This document shows positions 29,027-39,288 of a stretch of 44,276 bases of DNA, one piece after another (the first letter of the stretch is position 1; every line of letters begins with the position of its first letter). Both the position numbers and the translations under genes were made by a program. The DNA is taken from assembly GCA_028708805.1 (NCBI GenBank), contig JAQVYC010000006.1, forward strand, positions 1 to 44,276. The letters are read 5' to 3'. The notes under the pieces were generated by a model. That model ran no database searches, had not been told where the DNA came from, and saw only the letters and a list, made by a program, of their open reading frames with translations. The DNA comes from Clostridia bacterium (GTDB lineage Bacteria > Bacillota > Clostridia > Christensenellales > UBA1242).

Positions 29027-31699
29027 TTATTTACCACAGCAATTTTTAAATTTCTTTCCGCTACCACAAGAGCAAGGACTATTTCTGCCTACAACTTTTG
29101 TAGATTTTACAGGTTCTTTCTCTCCGCCTTCTACAACATTTATAGGTGTATATTGCTGCGTGTAAGAAGGAGTTCTAGGTTCTATTTTTATTTGAAAATT
29201 CAGAACAAAAGAACAAGTGTTTTCGCAAATTAGCTCTACCATTTTATCAAACAAGTCAAAGCCTTCATTTTTATAAGCTACAATTGGGTCTTGGTTTCCG
29301 TATTGTCTTAAACCTATTTCATTTTTTAAAACATTCATTTGGTCAATATGTGTCATCCACAAATCATCTACCATAGTTAGCAAAATATGCTTTTCCATGT
29401 CTTTAATATTTAAATTGTATCTTTCTGCCTCGACTTCTCTTTCTTCATATTTTGTGTAAATTACATTTAAAATCTTATCAATTACATCTTTTACATCACA
29501 ATCATCTACAAATTCTTGTGTGATTAAGTTAGTGCCTTTGGGGAACAACTTATCTTCTAACGCCAAATTTAACGGTTCTAAATTCCATTCAAAATATGAT
29601 TTATTTGTATCTAAATAAGTTTTAACAAGCCTTGATACATAATCGGGAAACATTTCCAATATTTGCTGATGAACATCAATACCATCAAGAACTTTGTTTC
29701 TTTCTTTATATATTATTTCTCTTTGCTTACTCATAACATCATCAAACTGGATAGTGCTTCGGCGATATGCATAATTTTGATTTTCAATACGCTTTTGTGC
29801 CTTTTCTATTTGCTTGCTAAGCATTCGCATCTGCAAAGGAGTGTCTTCGGCTACTCTTAAAAAAGAAGCAACTTTTTGAAGCCAATCGCCTGCAAAGCGT
29901 TTCATTAAATCATCTTCAAGCGAAACAAAAAATATAGAAGAGCCAGGGTCGCCTTGACGAGCACAACGACCACGAAGCTGATTGTCAATTCTTCTAGATT
30001 CATGTCGTTCTGTTCCTATTATGTGAAGTCCTCCAAAAGAAATCACTTCCTCTTTTTCTTTATCCGTTATTTCTTTGAAATTTTTGAAATACTTAGCATA
30101 TGTTTCTCTTGCAAGTTGAAATTCCTCATTTTCCAAATCAACAAAAGAAGTAGCATAAGATATTTGTTCATCTGTAAAATTCTCATCCCGCATTTTCTTT
30201 TTTGCCAAAAATTCAGGATTACCCCCTAAAAGAATATCTGTTCCACGACCTGCCATGTTTGTTGCTATTGTAACAGCACCTTTACGACCTGCCTGAGCCA
30301 CAATTTCACTTTCCTGTTCGTGATTCTTTGCGTTTAACACAACATGCCTTATTTTCTTTCTTCTAAGAGCTTCCGATAATGCTTCACTTTTTTCAATTGT
30401 AATTGTACCAATAAGAATAGGACGACCAGTTTTATGCTGTTCTTCCACTTCTTCTGCAATTGCCTTATTTTTGCCCGCTACTGTTGTATAAACAATATCA
30501 GGTTCATCAATTCTTCTGTTCAGTTTATTTGGCGGAATTTGAACAACATCAAGTTTATAAATGCCGTTGAATTCAGATTCTTCGGTTTTTGCAGTACCCG
30601 TCATACCACTTAACTTCTTATAAAGACGGAAATAGTTTTGAAATGTAATTGTAGCCAAAGTTTTATTTTCATTTTTAATTTTAACGCCTTCTTTGGCTTC
30701 AACTGCTTGATGCAAACCTTCGGGATATCTACGGTTAAGCATTAAACGCCCAGTAAATTCATCAACAATAACAATATCATCATCTTTAACAACATAGTTT
30801 TCATCTCTTCGCATAATAAAATTAGCTCTTAATGCGTTCATAATATGGTGATTGATTTCTATGCAGTTTATATCTGAAAGGTTATCAACCTTAAAAAATC
30901 TTTCAGCCTTAGAAATACCTTCTTCGGTTAAATGAATGGTTTTTTCTCTTATTTGAATTTTATAGTCTTCATCCTGTTTTAATGTTTTAACAAATTTTTG
31001 AGCAGTGTAATATGTGTCGCTAGATTTAATGCCTTGACCACTAATAATAAGCGGGTTTCTAGCTTCGTCAATTAAAATACTGTCAACTTCATCAACAATT
31101 GCAAATTCATAGCCTCTTTGAAATCTGTCAGATGCTCGAATAACCATATTATCACGCAGATAATCAAAACCAAGAGCGTTGTTAGTTGCATAAGTTATGT
31201 CCGCATTATATGCTTTATGCTTTGCTTCTGATTCCATATCTGTGGACACGAAACCCACACTAAGGTTTAAAAATCTGTAAATTTTGCCCATCCATTCACT
31301 ATCACGATAAGCTAGATATTCGTTAACCGTAACAACATGCACTCCCTTTCCTGTTAATGCATTAAGATAAGCCGGCAAGGTGGCAACTAGTGTTTTACCT
31401 TCACCAGTACCCATTTCGGATATTCTTCCTTGATGCAAAGCAATACCGCCCAGAATTTGCACATAAAAGTGTCGCATATTTAAAACACGACTAGCAACTT
31501 CCCGCACAACTGCATAGGCATCAGGCAAGATATTGTCTAAGGTTTCTCCATTTTTCAATCTTTCTTTCAGTTTGGGAGTCATCTCTTTCAACTCTTCTTC
31601 TGACATCTCTTTATAAATATTTTCTTTTTCAATAACTTTATCTGCTATTTTTTTTAATTTTTTCAAACTAATTGTATTTGCCGATGCAAAAATCCCCAT
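29027..31699 (-). CDS. secA: Preprotein translocase subunit SecA
   Basis: GEGKTLVATLPAYLNAL, TNMAGRGTDILLGG, C-terminal CSCGSGKKFKNCCG zinc motif. Confidence 0.98.
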   Translation of the reverse strand: MGIFASANTISLKKLKKIADKVIEKENIYKEMSEEELKEMTPKLKERLKNGETLDNILPDAYAVVREVASRVLNMRHFYVQILGGIALHQGRISEMGTGEGKTLVATLPAYLNALTGKGVHVVTVNEYLAYRDSEWMGKIYRFLNLSVGFVSTDMESEAKHKAYNADITYATNNALGFDYLRDNMVIRASDRFQRGYEFAIVDEVDSILIDEARNPLIISGQGIKSSDTYYTAQKFVKTLKQDEDYKIQIREKTIHLTEEGISKAERFFKVDNLSDINCIEINHHIMNALRANFIMRRDENYVVKDDDIVIVDEFTGRLMLNRRYPEGLHQAVEAKEGVKIKNENKTLATITFQNYFRLYKKLSGMTGTAKTEESEFNGIYKLDVVQIPPNKLNRRIDEPDIVYTTVAGKNKAIAEEVEEQHKTGRPILIGTITIEKSEALSEALRRKKIRHVVLNAKNHEQESEIVAQAGRKGAVTIATNMAGRGTDILLGGNPEFLAKKKMRDENFTDEQISYATSFVDLENEEFQLARETYAKYFKNFKEITDKEKEEVISFGGLHIIGTERHESRRIDNQLRGRCARQGDPGSSIFFVSLEDDLMKRFAGDWLQKVASFLRVAEDTPLQMRMLSKQIEKAQKRIENQNYAYRRSTIQFDDVMSKQREIIYKERNKVLDGIDVHQQILEMFPDYVSRLVKTYLDTNKSYFEWNLEPLNLALEDKLFPKGTNLITQEFVDDCDVKDVIDKILNVIYTKYEEREVEAERYNLNIKDMEKHILLTMVDDLWMTHIDQMNVLKNEIGLRQYGNQDPIVAYKNEGFDLFDKMVELICENTCSFVLNFQIKIEPRTPSYTQQYTPINVVEGGEKEPVKSTKVVGRNSPCSCGSGKKFKNCCGK

Positions 31700-31898
31700 T
31701 TGAACTCCTAATATAATTTTTAATATATTAAACTTTTAATATAAATTAATTTTTATTTGTTTTGTAACCTTTATAATAAATGAAATTAATTAAAAAAGCA
31801 ACTAAAACATATTAAATCAAGCTATTCTCTTATAAAGTAATAAATATTTAATAAACATTCTGTTAAATTCTATTTCAATTAAATCTCTTTTTTTGAAA

Positions 31899-32858
31899 TT
31901 AAATTAAACCAAACAAGTAAACTAAATATCCAACAAACAAAGAAATTACGAATAAAATTAATAATATATAAATATTTTCTTTTATGTTTTTGTTTTTAGA
32001 AAATAAGACAATCAAGCCTAGCCCTGTTCCTGCACAAAGCCCTGCAACCAAAGCCGCAAAAGATATGAATCCCGACATAAAAAAGGTAACTAAAATAACA
32101 CTAATGGCACATGTAGGAATTAATCCGATTAATGTGGCGAACAAGATGGAAAGCAATTCATTGCCTTGAAATAATAAACTTATTCTATCTGCACCGAACC
32201 ACTCGACTATTAAATTTAAAAGTAAGCCAACAACAAAAAGCAAAGCAGCAATTTTTAATGTGTGCATTAATGCTTCACTAAAAATAGCAGCTGTTCCACT
32301 ACCGCTCCCGTGATGACACTTATAGTACTCTTGGTTTTCATTCTTGTCTTTTTTAATTTCGCCACTTGATAATGCTTTTACATTATTCTCACATCCACAA
32401 TGCACATGTCCGCTTGTTGAATTGCACACACAGGATGTTAGGTTTTCATTTGATAATAAATTTTTTACATTATTTTTTTTCCTAAATAAAAAATCTATCA
32501 AATAACCAAACAGAATCGCCACTGCAAGTTTTATTGCCAGTAGCAAAAACAATTCTTTATAAAAGGCTGGATATGCAATTAAAATTATAAATGCTTCATC
32601 CGAAGTTGCAATAAAAACAGCAAAAAGCGTTCCTATTGTTATAATTCTTTTAGAATAAAGGTCCGCCATAACCGCCGCAAAACCACATTGCGGAACACAG
32701 CCTAGCCCGCCCGCAACTAATGGACCATATCTATTTAGAGCCTTGTTTAACTTGTGCTTTTTCTTGCCTGAAAAATAAGCCACCAATAAATATGCAACGA
32801 ATAAAATCGGCACGGCTTTTAAAGTGTCTAACATAGTTTCTAAAATAACTTCCCACAT
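31899..32858 (-). CDS. Putative 10-TM metal/arsenic exporter (ArsP_2-like) with Cys/His-rich cytosolic loop
   Basis: GGLGCVPQCGFAAVMADLYSKR...TSDEAFIILI; loop CVCNSTSGHVHCGCEN...YKCHHGSG; two duplicated TM halves. Confidence 0.7.
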   Translation of the reverse strand: MWEVILETMLDTLKAVPILFVAYLLVAYFSGKKKHKLNKALNRYGPLVAGGLGCVPQCGFAAVMADLYSKRIITIGTLFAVFIATSDEAFIILIAYPAFYKELFLLLAIKLAVAILFGYLIDFLFRKKNNVKNLLSNENLTSCVCNSTSGHVHCGCENNVKALSSGEIKKDKNENQEYYKCHHGSGSGTAAIFSEALMHTLKIAALLFVVGLLLNLIVEWFGADRISLLFQGNELLSILFATLIGLIPTCAISVILVTFFMSGFISFAALVAGLCAGTGLGLIVLFSKNKNIKENIYILLILFVISLFVGYLVYLFGLI

Positions 32859-32884
32859 AAATTAAAATTCCTTAAAGATATTAA

Positions 32885-32911
32885 AAAACTAATAAATTAA
32901 TTATTAGTTTT
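32885..32911 (-). terminator. Putative terminator downstream of the 33.0-35.2 kb orphan cluster
   Basis: AAAACTAATAA-ATTAA-TTATTAGTTTT, T-rich tail on the minus strand. Confidence 0.65.
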
Positions 32912-33054
32912 GTTTTTTATTATAACATATAAATTATAAAACAATGTGTTTTATTTTTAAAAATTTTAGTAATGGTTTTTGCAATAAAATCATATTCAAA
33001 CTTTCATAACATTATTTAAAAAGTTTAAACAATAATCTTGATTTGCAATTATGG

Positions 33055-33606
33055 CTATCTGCCCATAGTTGGTTCAACTGTTTTTCTTTGAGCTTTTTTC
33101 TTTTCTTCAACTCTGCTTAGAAGGAATTTAATTATATCAAAGCTTCTTTTTAATTTTTTATCTTCTTTTAAAGGAACATCTTGAACATTGATTATCTTTC
33201 CTATTGCTGTTGATTTAGCAACTGCGGGTTCAGCTTCCTTACTTTTTACTATGTAATCTTGTAATATATTTACATATGCTGTTTGAAGACCGTTGTTTTT
33301 TACATCATTTACCAATGTTTGAAACCCAAGTTCAGATGCAACGAAATTATATTTAACTGCATTTTCATAAATATCTTTCAAAGGGAAATAATTTTCACGA
33401 GCATATTTAATAAAATCTGCATAGCCTTGTGTTACACCCTCTTTATTTGTTTTAAGTAAATCGCCAGCCACATCTAATGTTATTCTGCTGTCTTCAACTG
33501 TTAAGCCTTCAATTCTTTTTTTAATATTTAAGGCTTCAGGGTCTTTTGAAAAATGCCCCTCTAAAATTGTATTATCTATCATATCATTAATCTCCGTAAT
33601 TTTCAT
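33055..33606 (-). CDS. Hypothetical protein (183 aa)
   Basis: ORF with AAGGAGG ribosome binding site; helical, basic C-terminal tail. Confidence 0.75.
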   Translation of the reverse strand: MKITEINDMIDNTILEGHFSKDPEALNIKKRIEGLTVEDSRITLDVAGDLLKTNKEGVTQGYADFIKYARENYFPLKDIYENAVKYNFVASELGFQTLVNDVKNNGLQTAYVNILQDYIVKSKEAEPAVAKSTAIGKIINVQDVPLKEDKKLKRSFDIIKFLLSRVEEKKKAQRKTVEPTMGR

Positions 33607-33785
33607 TTTTTAATTACCTCCTTAAAAATAATATTTCTTAATTATTATTAATATAATTATATAACATTAATAAACTAATTGCAATACCTAATTTTTTTTA
33701 ATTTTATGCCTTTATTATTAAGCATTAAATTTTAATTATGTAGTTTAAAGATTATTTTTTTAGTAAGCATAACCTCTTTATTAAT

Positions 33786-34193
33786 TTATCTTGACTTAGA
33801 ATATGTGCTTTTTTTAACTTTTGACAAACGGCTATCCTGCTCAAACTGAACAAACTGAACAACACTTAACCTATTCGTAAGTTCTCTTCTTTGCTCCATA
33901 GCAAATTGCCCCTGAGAATCTGTTTTGCTTATTTCAAGATTAACCTTATCTATTATTTGTTGCAAAGATATTTTTTTAACTTCTTCTAAAACTTGTAACT
34001 CTTTTAATATTTCTTCAAAATCTTTTGGTGAAAGTATTTTTGCACGCCGTCTTGAATTGTTTTGCACCTTAGCCGCAATTCCATTCATCCTTGCAAGACC
34101 TTTTCCGACCTTGTTTTGTTTGGCAAGAAAATTAATAAAATTCAGGTATGAATTTTTATTGTTCATCAATTTGTCATAAATTGTTTTTTCCAT
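33786..34193 (-). CDS. Hypothetical protein (135 aa)
   Basis: ORF with AGAAGGGA upstream of ATG; helical, basic C-terminal tail. Confidence 0.7.
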   Translation of the reverse strand: MEKTIYDKLMNNKNSYLNFINFLAKQNKVGKGLARMNGIAAKVQNNSRRRAKILSPKDFEEILKELQVLEEVKKISLQQIIDKVNLEISKTDSQGQFAMEQRRELTNRLSVVQFVQFEQDSRLSKVKKSTYSKSR

Positions 34194-34258
34194 TTTTATT
34201 CCCTTCTTTTAATTTTTGCCAGTGAATAAACAATAACATAAAGATAGTTTACATAATA

Positions 34259-34663
34259 TTATAACTCTTGTACTAACTGCGGACTTTTAGTGGGAGTTTT
34301 TGTATGCAGAGCATATTTAATATATTTTAGAGCGTAATATTGTTTTATTAAATTAATTTGCTCGTTAGATAATGTTTCTTCTTGTAAATTAAATGCCAGC
34401 ACTTTTTGTTTGTTGTTTAATGTTTTTCTGTTTTTGTTTAAACATATAAGGATAAAATTCAATAATTCAGCTAAATCTTTGTCATAAATTTTATCTATGT
34501 ATTTCTGAAAACCCGTTTCATTGTAAATTAAATGCTCTTGCCTTTCCGCTATAAAGCCATTTAGTAAATGCTGATTTGTTTTTAAGCGTGTTTTTATAAA
34601 CTTTATGTAATCTTTATATGAATTCTTTAATATATTCTTATCACTTGCACTGTTTGTTTTCAT
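34259..34663 (-). CDS. Hypothetical protein (about 134 aa)
   Basis: Start placed at MKTNSASDKN after TAGGAGGCAAG; track start 34696 is upstream of that site. Confidence 0.7.
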   Translation of the reverse strand: MKTNSASDKNILKNSYKDYIKFIKTRLKTNQHLLNGFIAERQEHLIYNETGFQKYIDKIYDKDLAELLNFILICLNKNRKTLNNKQKVLAFNLQEETLSNEQINLIKQYYALKYIKYALHTKTPTKSPQLVQEL

Positions 34664-34747
34664 CTTGCCTCCTACTTTAAAATAATAATACAGCATTAAA
34701 ATGCTTTATATTACTATATTTAAAATTAGAGAAATTTGTTTTAATAA

Positions 34748-35167
34748 TTATCTTTCGTGTCCCTTTTCAGCAAGTCTATCCTCTTTATATTCTTTGGCTT
34801 TTTCATAATAAAAGCCTATTACTGCAATCTGCTTGTCAACTGATTCTTTTTTGCCTGCACTAATTTCAAGTTCTTCTTTTACATTTTCTACTAGTTTAGG
34901 TTTTCCCCGAGTCCGTTCCGAAGCTAGTACATAATGTATTCCATACTTGTTTAAATACAGAGCATCTGCCCTAAAAAAATCACTTCGTATGATTAAATAT
35001 TTTTTATACTCGTTTATGTTTTTAATACCCGATAATGTTTTAATTAAATTAATGTACTCCATTTGACCTACTTCAAGGTCTTTAAATTCAGAATTTTTTA
35101 AATAATTCAAAAATTCATCATAATTCTTTTTATAAAACAACATACTTAGACTGAATTTTTCTTTCAT
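34748..35167 (-). CDS. Hypothetical protein (139 aa)
   Basis: ORF after AAGGGGT; sigma-A-like promoter TTGACA-N17-TAATTT about 100 nt upstream. Confidence 0.7.
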   Translation of the reverse strand: MKEKFSLSMLFYKKNYDEFLNYLKNSEFKDLEVGQMEYINLIKTLSGIKNINEYKKYLIIRSDFFRADALYLNKYGIHYVLASERTRGKPKLVENVKEELEISAGKKESVDKQIAVIGFYYEKAKEYKEDRLAEKGHER

Positions 35168-35439
35168 AACATTTACCCCTTATACAAAATATTACGAAGC
35201 TAATAAATTTGCCTTAATTACGATTAAATAATCTATTTAACCCTTGCATTTGCTTCACACTAAATTAGCATAATTTATCAATTTTGTCAATATTGAAAAT
35301 TCTTCAACTAATAAAAACAAACAAATAATTAATTAAATTTGATAAAAAATATAAAAAATGGTTAAAAATATTAATTTTCGCCGTTCTTTTCAACTATCTC
35401 TTTAATGATTATATATTAATATTTAATTAGAGGTGTTTT

Positions 35440-37740
35440 ATGATAAAAAAATCATCCGCTTTTAATAAGCATTTATTAGAATTTTTAAAATATTTTTGTT
35501 TTTTCTTATGTTTCTTCATATTAAGTAACGCAGGCATTTATGAAATGTTTTACCCCTTTGCAGTTGGTTTCTTGTTTGCTTTAATTTGGTGCAACCAAAA
35601 ACTGCAATATCTTGCCCCTTTATATATTCTGGCTTGTTTTATAAATAATTTCACAGTTTTTAATATAGTCAGTGTGATTTTTACTGTTACCCTAATATTA
35701 ATCATTTGCCTAACACACACCAAATTGAAAAAGCAAATTAAACTTATTTTGTTTTGCGTTTATTTTATATTTTCACAAAGTGCATATATCTTTATACAAA
35801 TTTATTTTTATTCGAGTGTTTTAGTTCCTATTTTAACTATTTTTCTTGGAGTTTTGTTCATGCTTTCTTGTATACAAATTTTTCAAGTTGTTTTGGTTCG
35901 CGGGCTTGTTTATAGGCTTAATGCATTAGAAATTATTAGTGCATTGGTTGTATTATGCTCTATATCTTGCGGGCTTTATACTTTTAATATTTATGGTTTT
36001 GAAGTTGTTAAGTTGTTTGCTGTTCTGGCAATTTTACTTTCATCTTACATATTTAATATAACTGGTTGCCTTTTAGTAGGAAGTGTCATTGGGCTGAGCG
36101 GGCTTATATCCTCAGGTAGTAGTGAATTGATTGCCCCCCTTGTTATTTGGGCTTTGGTTATCAGTATTTTTAAAACTAATAACCGCCTTTTACCTGTTAT
36201 AACACTTCTTAGCACTGAAATAGTTTTAGGCTATTTTGTTAACATTTATTATTCATATAATTATCTTTCTTTTTTATCTGTAACATTAGGCTGTTTAATA
36301 TTTCTTTGCGTGAATAGTTCGTATTTAAATAAAGTAGCAGACTTTTTTAATGTTAATCAGGGAAATATGGCTATGCGAAATGTTGTCAACCGAAGCCGTG
36401 AAAACCTTTGTAAGCGACTTTATGATTTAAGCGAGGTGTTTGGTGAAATGGATTATGTTTTTCGGTCTATGATAAAAGGAGGTATGTCAAAAGAGCAGGT
36501 TAAAAACCTTTTAATAACAGATGTTAGAGATAAAGTTTGTATTGATTGCTCTGAGAAAAATATGTGCCACCGAATGTGTTCTAGCGAAACAAGTGGCGTT
36601 TTTGAGTCTCTTATAGCTTCTGCATTAGAACGAGGCAAAACAACACTTTTAGATATTCCGCCATATCTTACAACCAGATGTTCAAGGGTAAATAATTTAG
36701 TAGGCGTGATAAATCAGCTTTGTTCACAATACAGGCAATATGCAGGTGTTATGAATAATATGGATGCTAGTCGTGTTCTTATTGCGGAACAACTTTTTGG
36801 AGTGTCGCAAATAATGAAGAATTTAGCAGGTGAAGTTCGCAGAAATGTTTCACTTGATTATAACAGGGAAAATGCTATCATAAACGAACTTTCTTACAAC
36901 AATATAATTTGCTCGGATGCCGTTTTATATGAACAGAATGTAGATGTTGTAAGTGCTAGTTTGGTTGTTAGAAAAGAAGATAGCACTAAACTTAAAATTC
37001 CGTTCGTGGTAAGCAAAATTTGCAAAAACAAAATGATTGTTACAAGTCAAGAACCTTCAATTAAAGCGGGTTGGAATGTTCTTAGCTTACAAACAGCACC
37101 CAAATATGATGTTATTTTTGGTACGGCAAGTTGCCCGAAAGACGGCTCTAAAATTAGTGGGGATTGTTACTCTGTTATTAGAATTGATAATGATAAATAT
37201 TTGTTAGCCCTTTGCGATGGAATGGGGAGCGGGGAAAAAGCAGAAAAGGCAAGTAGTTTAGCAATAGGGCTTGTAGAAAATTTTTATAAAGCTGGGTTTG
37301 ATAACGACATTATTTTATCTAGCATTAATAAGCTATTAAGCTTAAATAAAGAAGATGTTTTTTCAGCTTTGGATGTTTGCGTTGTTAACATAAGGCAAGG
37401 AACTTCCGATTTCATAAAAATGGGGGCACCTAATAGCTATATAAAACATTTAAATACCACCGATGTTGTAATGGGTGGGGCTTTGCCTTTGGGGATTGTT
37501 CAAGATATGCAACCTATAATTATAAAACAAGTATTATCTGCTGGTGATCTTCTTTTCTTATTTACCGATGGAATTTCAGAGAGTTTCGCAAAAGAAGAGG
37601 ACCTTTGCGATTATATAAATAATTTAACAGGACTAAATCCACAAATTTTAGCTGAACAGTTTATAAACAAAGCTATTGAATTAAATAACGGGGCTCGTGA
37701 TGATATGACTGTTATAGTTGCAAAAATATTTGATATTTAA
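35440..37740 (+). CDS. spoIIE: Stage II sporulation protein E (PP2C phosphatase)
   Basis: Multi-TM N-terminus; C-terminal GDCYSVIRIDNDKYLLALCDGMGSGEKAEKASSLAIGLVENFYKAGF...LFLFTDGISE...DDMTVIVAKIF. Confidence 0.93.
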   Translation: MIKKSSAFNKHLLEFLKYFCFFLCFFILSNAGIYEMFYPFAVGFLFALIWCNQKLQYLAPLYILACFINNFTVFNIVSVIFTVTLILIICLTHTKLKKQIKLILFCVYFIFSQSAYIFIQIYFYSSVLVPILTIFLGVLFMLSCIQIFQVVLVRGLVYRLNALEIISALVVLCSISCGLYTFNIYGFEVVKLFAVLAILLSSYIFNITGCLLVGSVIGLSGLISSGSSELIAPLVIWALVISIFKTNNRLLPVITLLSTEIVLGYFVNIYYSYNYLSFLSVTLGCLIFLCVNSSYLNKVADFFNVNQGNMAMRNVVNRSRENLCKRLYDLSEVFGEMDYVFRSMIKGGMSKEQVKNLLITDVRDKVCIDCSEKNMCHRMCSSETSGVFESLIASALERGKTTLLDIPPYLTTRCSRVNNLVGVINQLCSQYRQYAGVMNNMDASRVLIAEQLFGVSQIMKNLAGEVRRNVSLDYNRENAIINELSYNNIICSDAVLYEQNVDVVSASLVVRKEDSTKLKIPFVVSKICKNKMIVTSQEPSIKAGWNVLSLQTAPKYDVIFGTASCPKDGSKISGDCYSVIRIDNDKYLLALCDGMGSGEKAEKASSLAIGLVENFYKAGFDNDIILSSINKLLSLNKEDVFSALDVCVVNIRQGTSDFIKMGAPNSYIKHLNTTDVVMGGALPLGIVQDMQPIIIKQVLSAGDLLFLFTDGISESFAKEEDLCDYINNLTGLNPQILAEQFINKAIELNNGARDDMTVIVAKIFDI

Positions 37741-37915
37741 TAGGTTTAAAATTTTCAGCTTATTGTTTTTATCTTTACAAAGAATTCATCTAAAAAATAA
37801 ATACATAACAAAAACAAAAGTTTATAAAATTAAAATATTTGCATATCTTAACCTTTCTTATAAGCTATTTAGCTCGGTCTTTTTTTAAATAAAAAAACAG
37901 AAATAGGGAAAAATG

Positions 37916-37944
37916 GTTTACAATTTTAAATTTTAATTGTAAAC
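37916..37944. promoter_or_regulatory. Perfect inverted repeat GTTTACAATT-N9-AATTGTAAAC just upstream of rpiB
   Basis: 10-bp perfect arms ending a few nt before the AAAAGGAG ribosome binding site. Confidence 0.55.
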
Positions 37945-37964
37945 TATTCGAAAAGGAGTTTTGT

Positions 37965-38384
37965 ATGATAATACTTGCTTGCGACCATGCTGGATTTCCA
38001 CTGAAAGAACAAATTAAAGCATTTTTTAATAGTGAAAATATAACAACAATAGATGTGGGAACATATTCCTCTGAACCTGTTGATTATCCCGACTATGCGA
38101 AGGCAGGTTGTGAAAGAGTTTTAGAAAACAAACAAAACATTGGTATTTTTATTTGTGGCACTGGTATTGGTATGAGTATCGCAAGTAATCGTAACCCAAA
38201 CATTCGAGCGGCTCTTTGTAGTAGTACCGAAGTTGCAAGCTTTGCCAGAAAACACAATGATGCAAATGTTTTAATTCTTGCGGGAAGGTATATGAACAAA
38301 AATAAAGCAATTAAAGCAATTAAGGCTTTTTTAACAACAGACTTTGAAAAAGGCAGGCACGCAATAAGGATAAAAAAATTGTAG
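37965..38384 (+). CDS. rpiB: Ribose-5-phosphate isomerase B
   Basis: IILACDHAGFPLKEQIKAF, VDYPDYA, GIFICGTGIGMSIASNR. Confidence 0.93.
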   Translation: MIILACDHAGFPLKEQIKAFFNSENITTIDVGTYSSEPVDYPDYAKAGCERVLENKQNIGIFICGTGIGMSIASNRNPNIRAALCSSTEVASFARKHNDANVLILAGRYMNKNKAIKAIKAFLTTDFEKGRHAIRIKKL

Positions 38385-38391
38385 GTGCATC

Positions 38392-39285
38392 ATGATAACA
38401 TTAATTTTACCTTTAACAACTAAGCAAGTTTGTTTAACAGAAATTGTTAAGCAAATAAAAAACATTTCAGATTTTAACATCAGTTTATTGATTTTATGTG
38501 AAAAAAAGCATTCTATAACAGTTGAATTTGAAAAATATAATAAGTCTAAATCTAAAAATTTAAACATTGGTTTAAATATTTTTCCTAACGGCACAAGTGA
38601 AGACTCAATGATAAACATATGTTTAAAAGAATTACCGAATAGCAATTTTATTTTAGTTCGAAATGATGTGAAAGATTTTAATACTGCACTTATAAAAGAA
38701 ATTTTACTAAAAAGTAACGCAAGTAAAAGTGGAAAAAGCACTGGGAAAGATAATAACGACCGTATAACTGGTGAAAGAAGCCGTGGTGGCGATGTCGTAA
38801 TGGCGAAACCGCTGAAAAAACCCAATCCCATTAAAAACTTTTTTTCAAGAATAGCTAAAAAAATGTGTGGGCTTTTATTTCATTTCAGTTTTTATGACGG
38901 CGACATTGGTGTGCAATATTTTAGTGATTTTACTCATTCTATTATGAAAACAACAAATCCTTTAATATTAACAAAACTAAACAAGTGGCTAGCAATAAAT
39001 ATTGAGTATGTAGAATTTGATGTTGAAAATACTCGTATAAAAAACAAAGATTACAGCAATAATAAACTATTAATGTTTTTGTATGCTGTTTCTTTGTTTT
39101 TAGTTATTGGAGTCGCAATTTTTTTAGTACCTATTATTAGCTCTTCTTTTTTAATTTGGCTTGTAGTTGCCTTTCTATGCCTGATTTTGACAACTCTAAT
39201 TTTAGCAACCACTTTTCGAATTTATTTAATTTACAAACTAGGAAATATTCATTCAAAAAATGCTTATATTATAAATAGGAGATGA
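38392..39285 (+). CDS. Membrane protein, possibly a degenerate GT2 (DPM/GtrB-like) glycosyltransferase
   Basis: FSRIAKKMCGLLFHFSFYDGDIGVQYFSDFTHSIMK resembles the GT2 'RLFYRLL...D.GCGFRLF' segment; two C-terminal TM helices; no clear DxD. Confidence 0.45.
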   Translation: MITLILPLTTKQVCLTEIVKQIKNISDFNISLLILCEKKHSITVEFEKYNKSKSKNLNIGLNIFPNGTSEDSMINICLKELPNSNFILVRNDVKDFNTALIKEILLKSNASKSGKSTGKDNNDRITGERSRGGDVVMAKPLKKPNPIKNFFSRIAKKMCGLLFHFSFYDGDIGVQYFSDFTHSIMKTTNPLILTKLNKWLAINIEYVEFDVENTRIKNKDYSNNKLLMFLYAVSLFLVIGVAIFLVPIISSSFLIWLVVAFLCLILTTLILATTFRIYLIYKLGNIHSKNAYIINRR

Positions 39286-39288
39286 TTT

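Noticed and set aside
29663-30229. Plus-strand ORFs opposite secA
   Set aside because: Antisense of secA.
35282-35290. Spo0A-box-like TTTGTCAAT upstream of spoIIE
   Set aside because: It coincides with the -35 TTGACA of the minus-strand orphan cluster promoter and matches the 0A box only partly.
38331-38831. Minus-strand 166-aa ORF opposite rpiB end and the GT2-like gene
   Set aside because: Long but antisense; hydrophobic shadow composition, no ribosome binding site.
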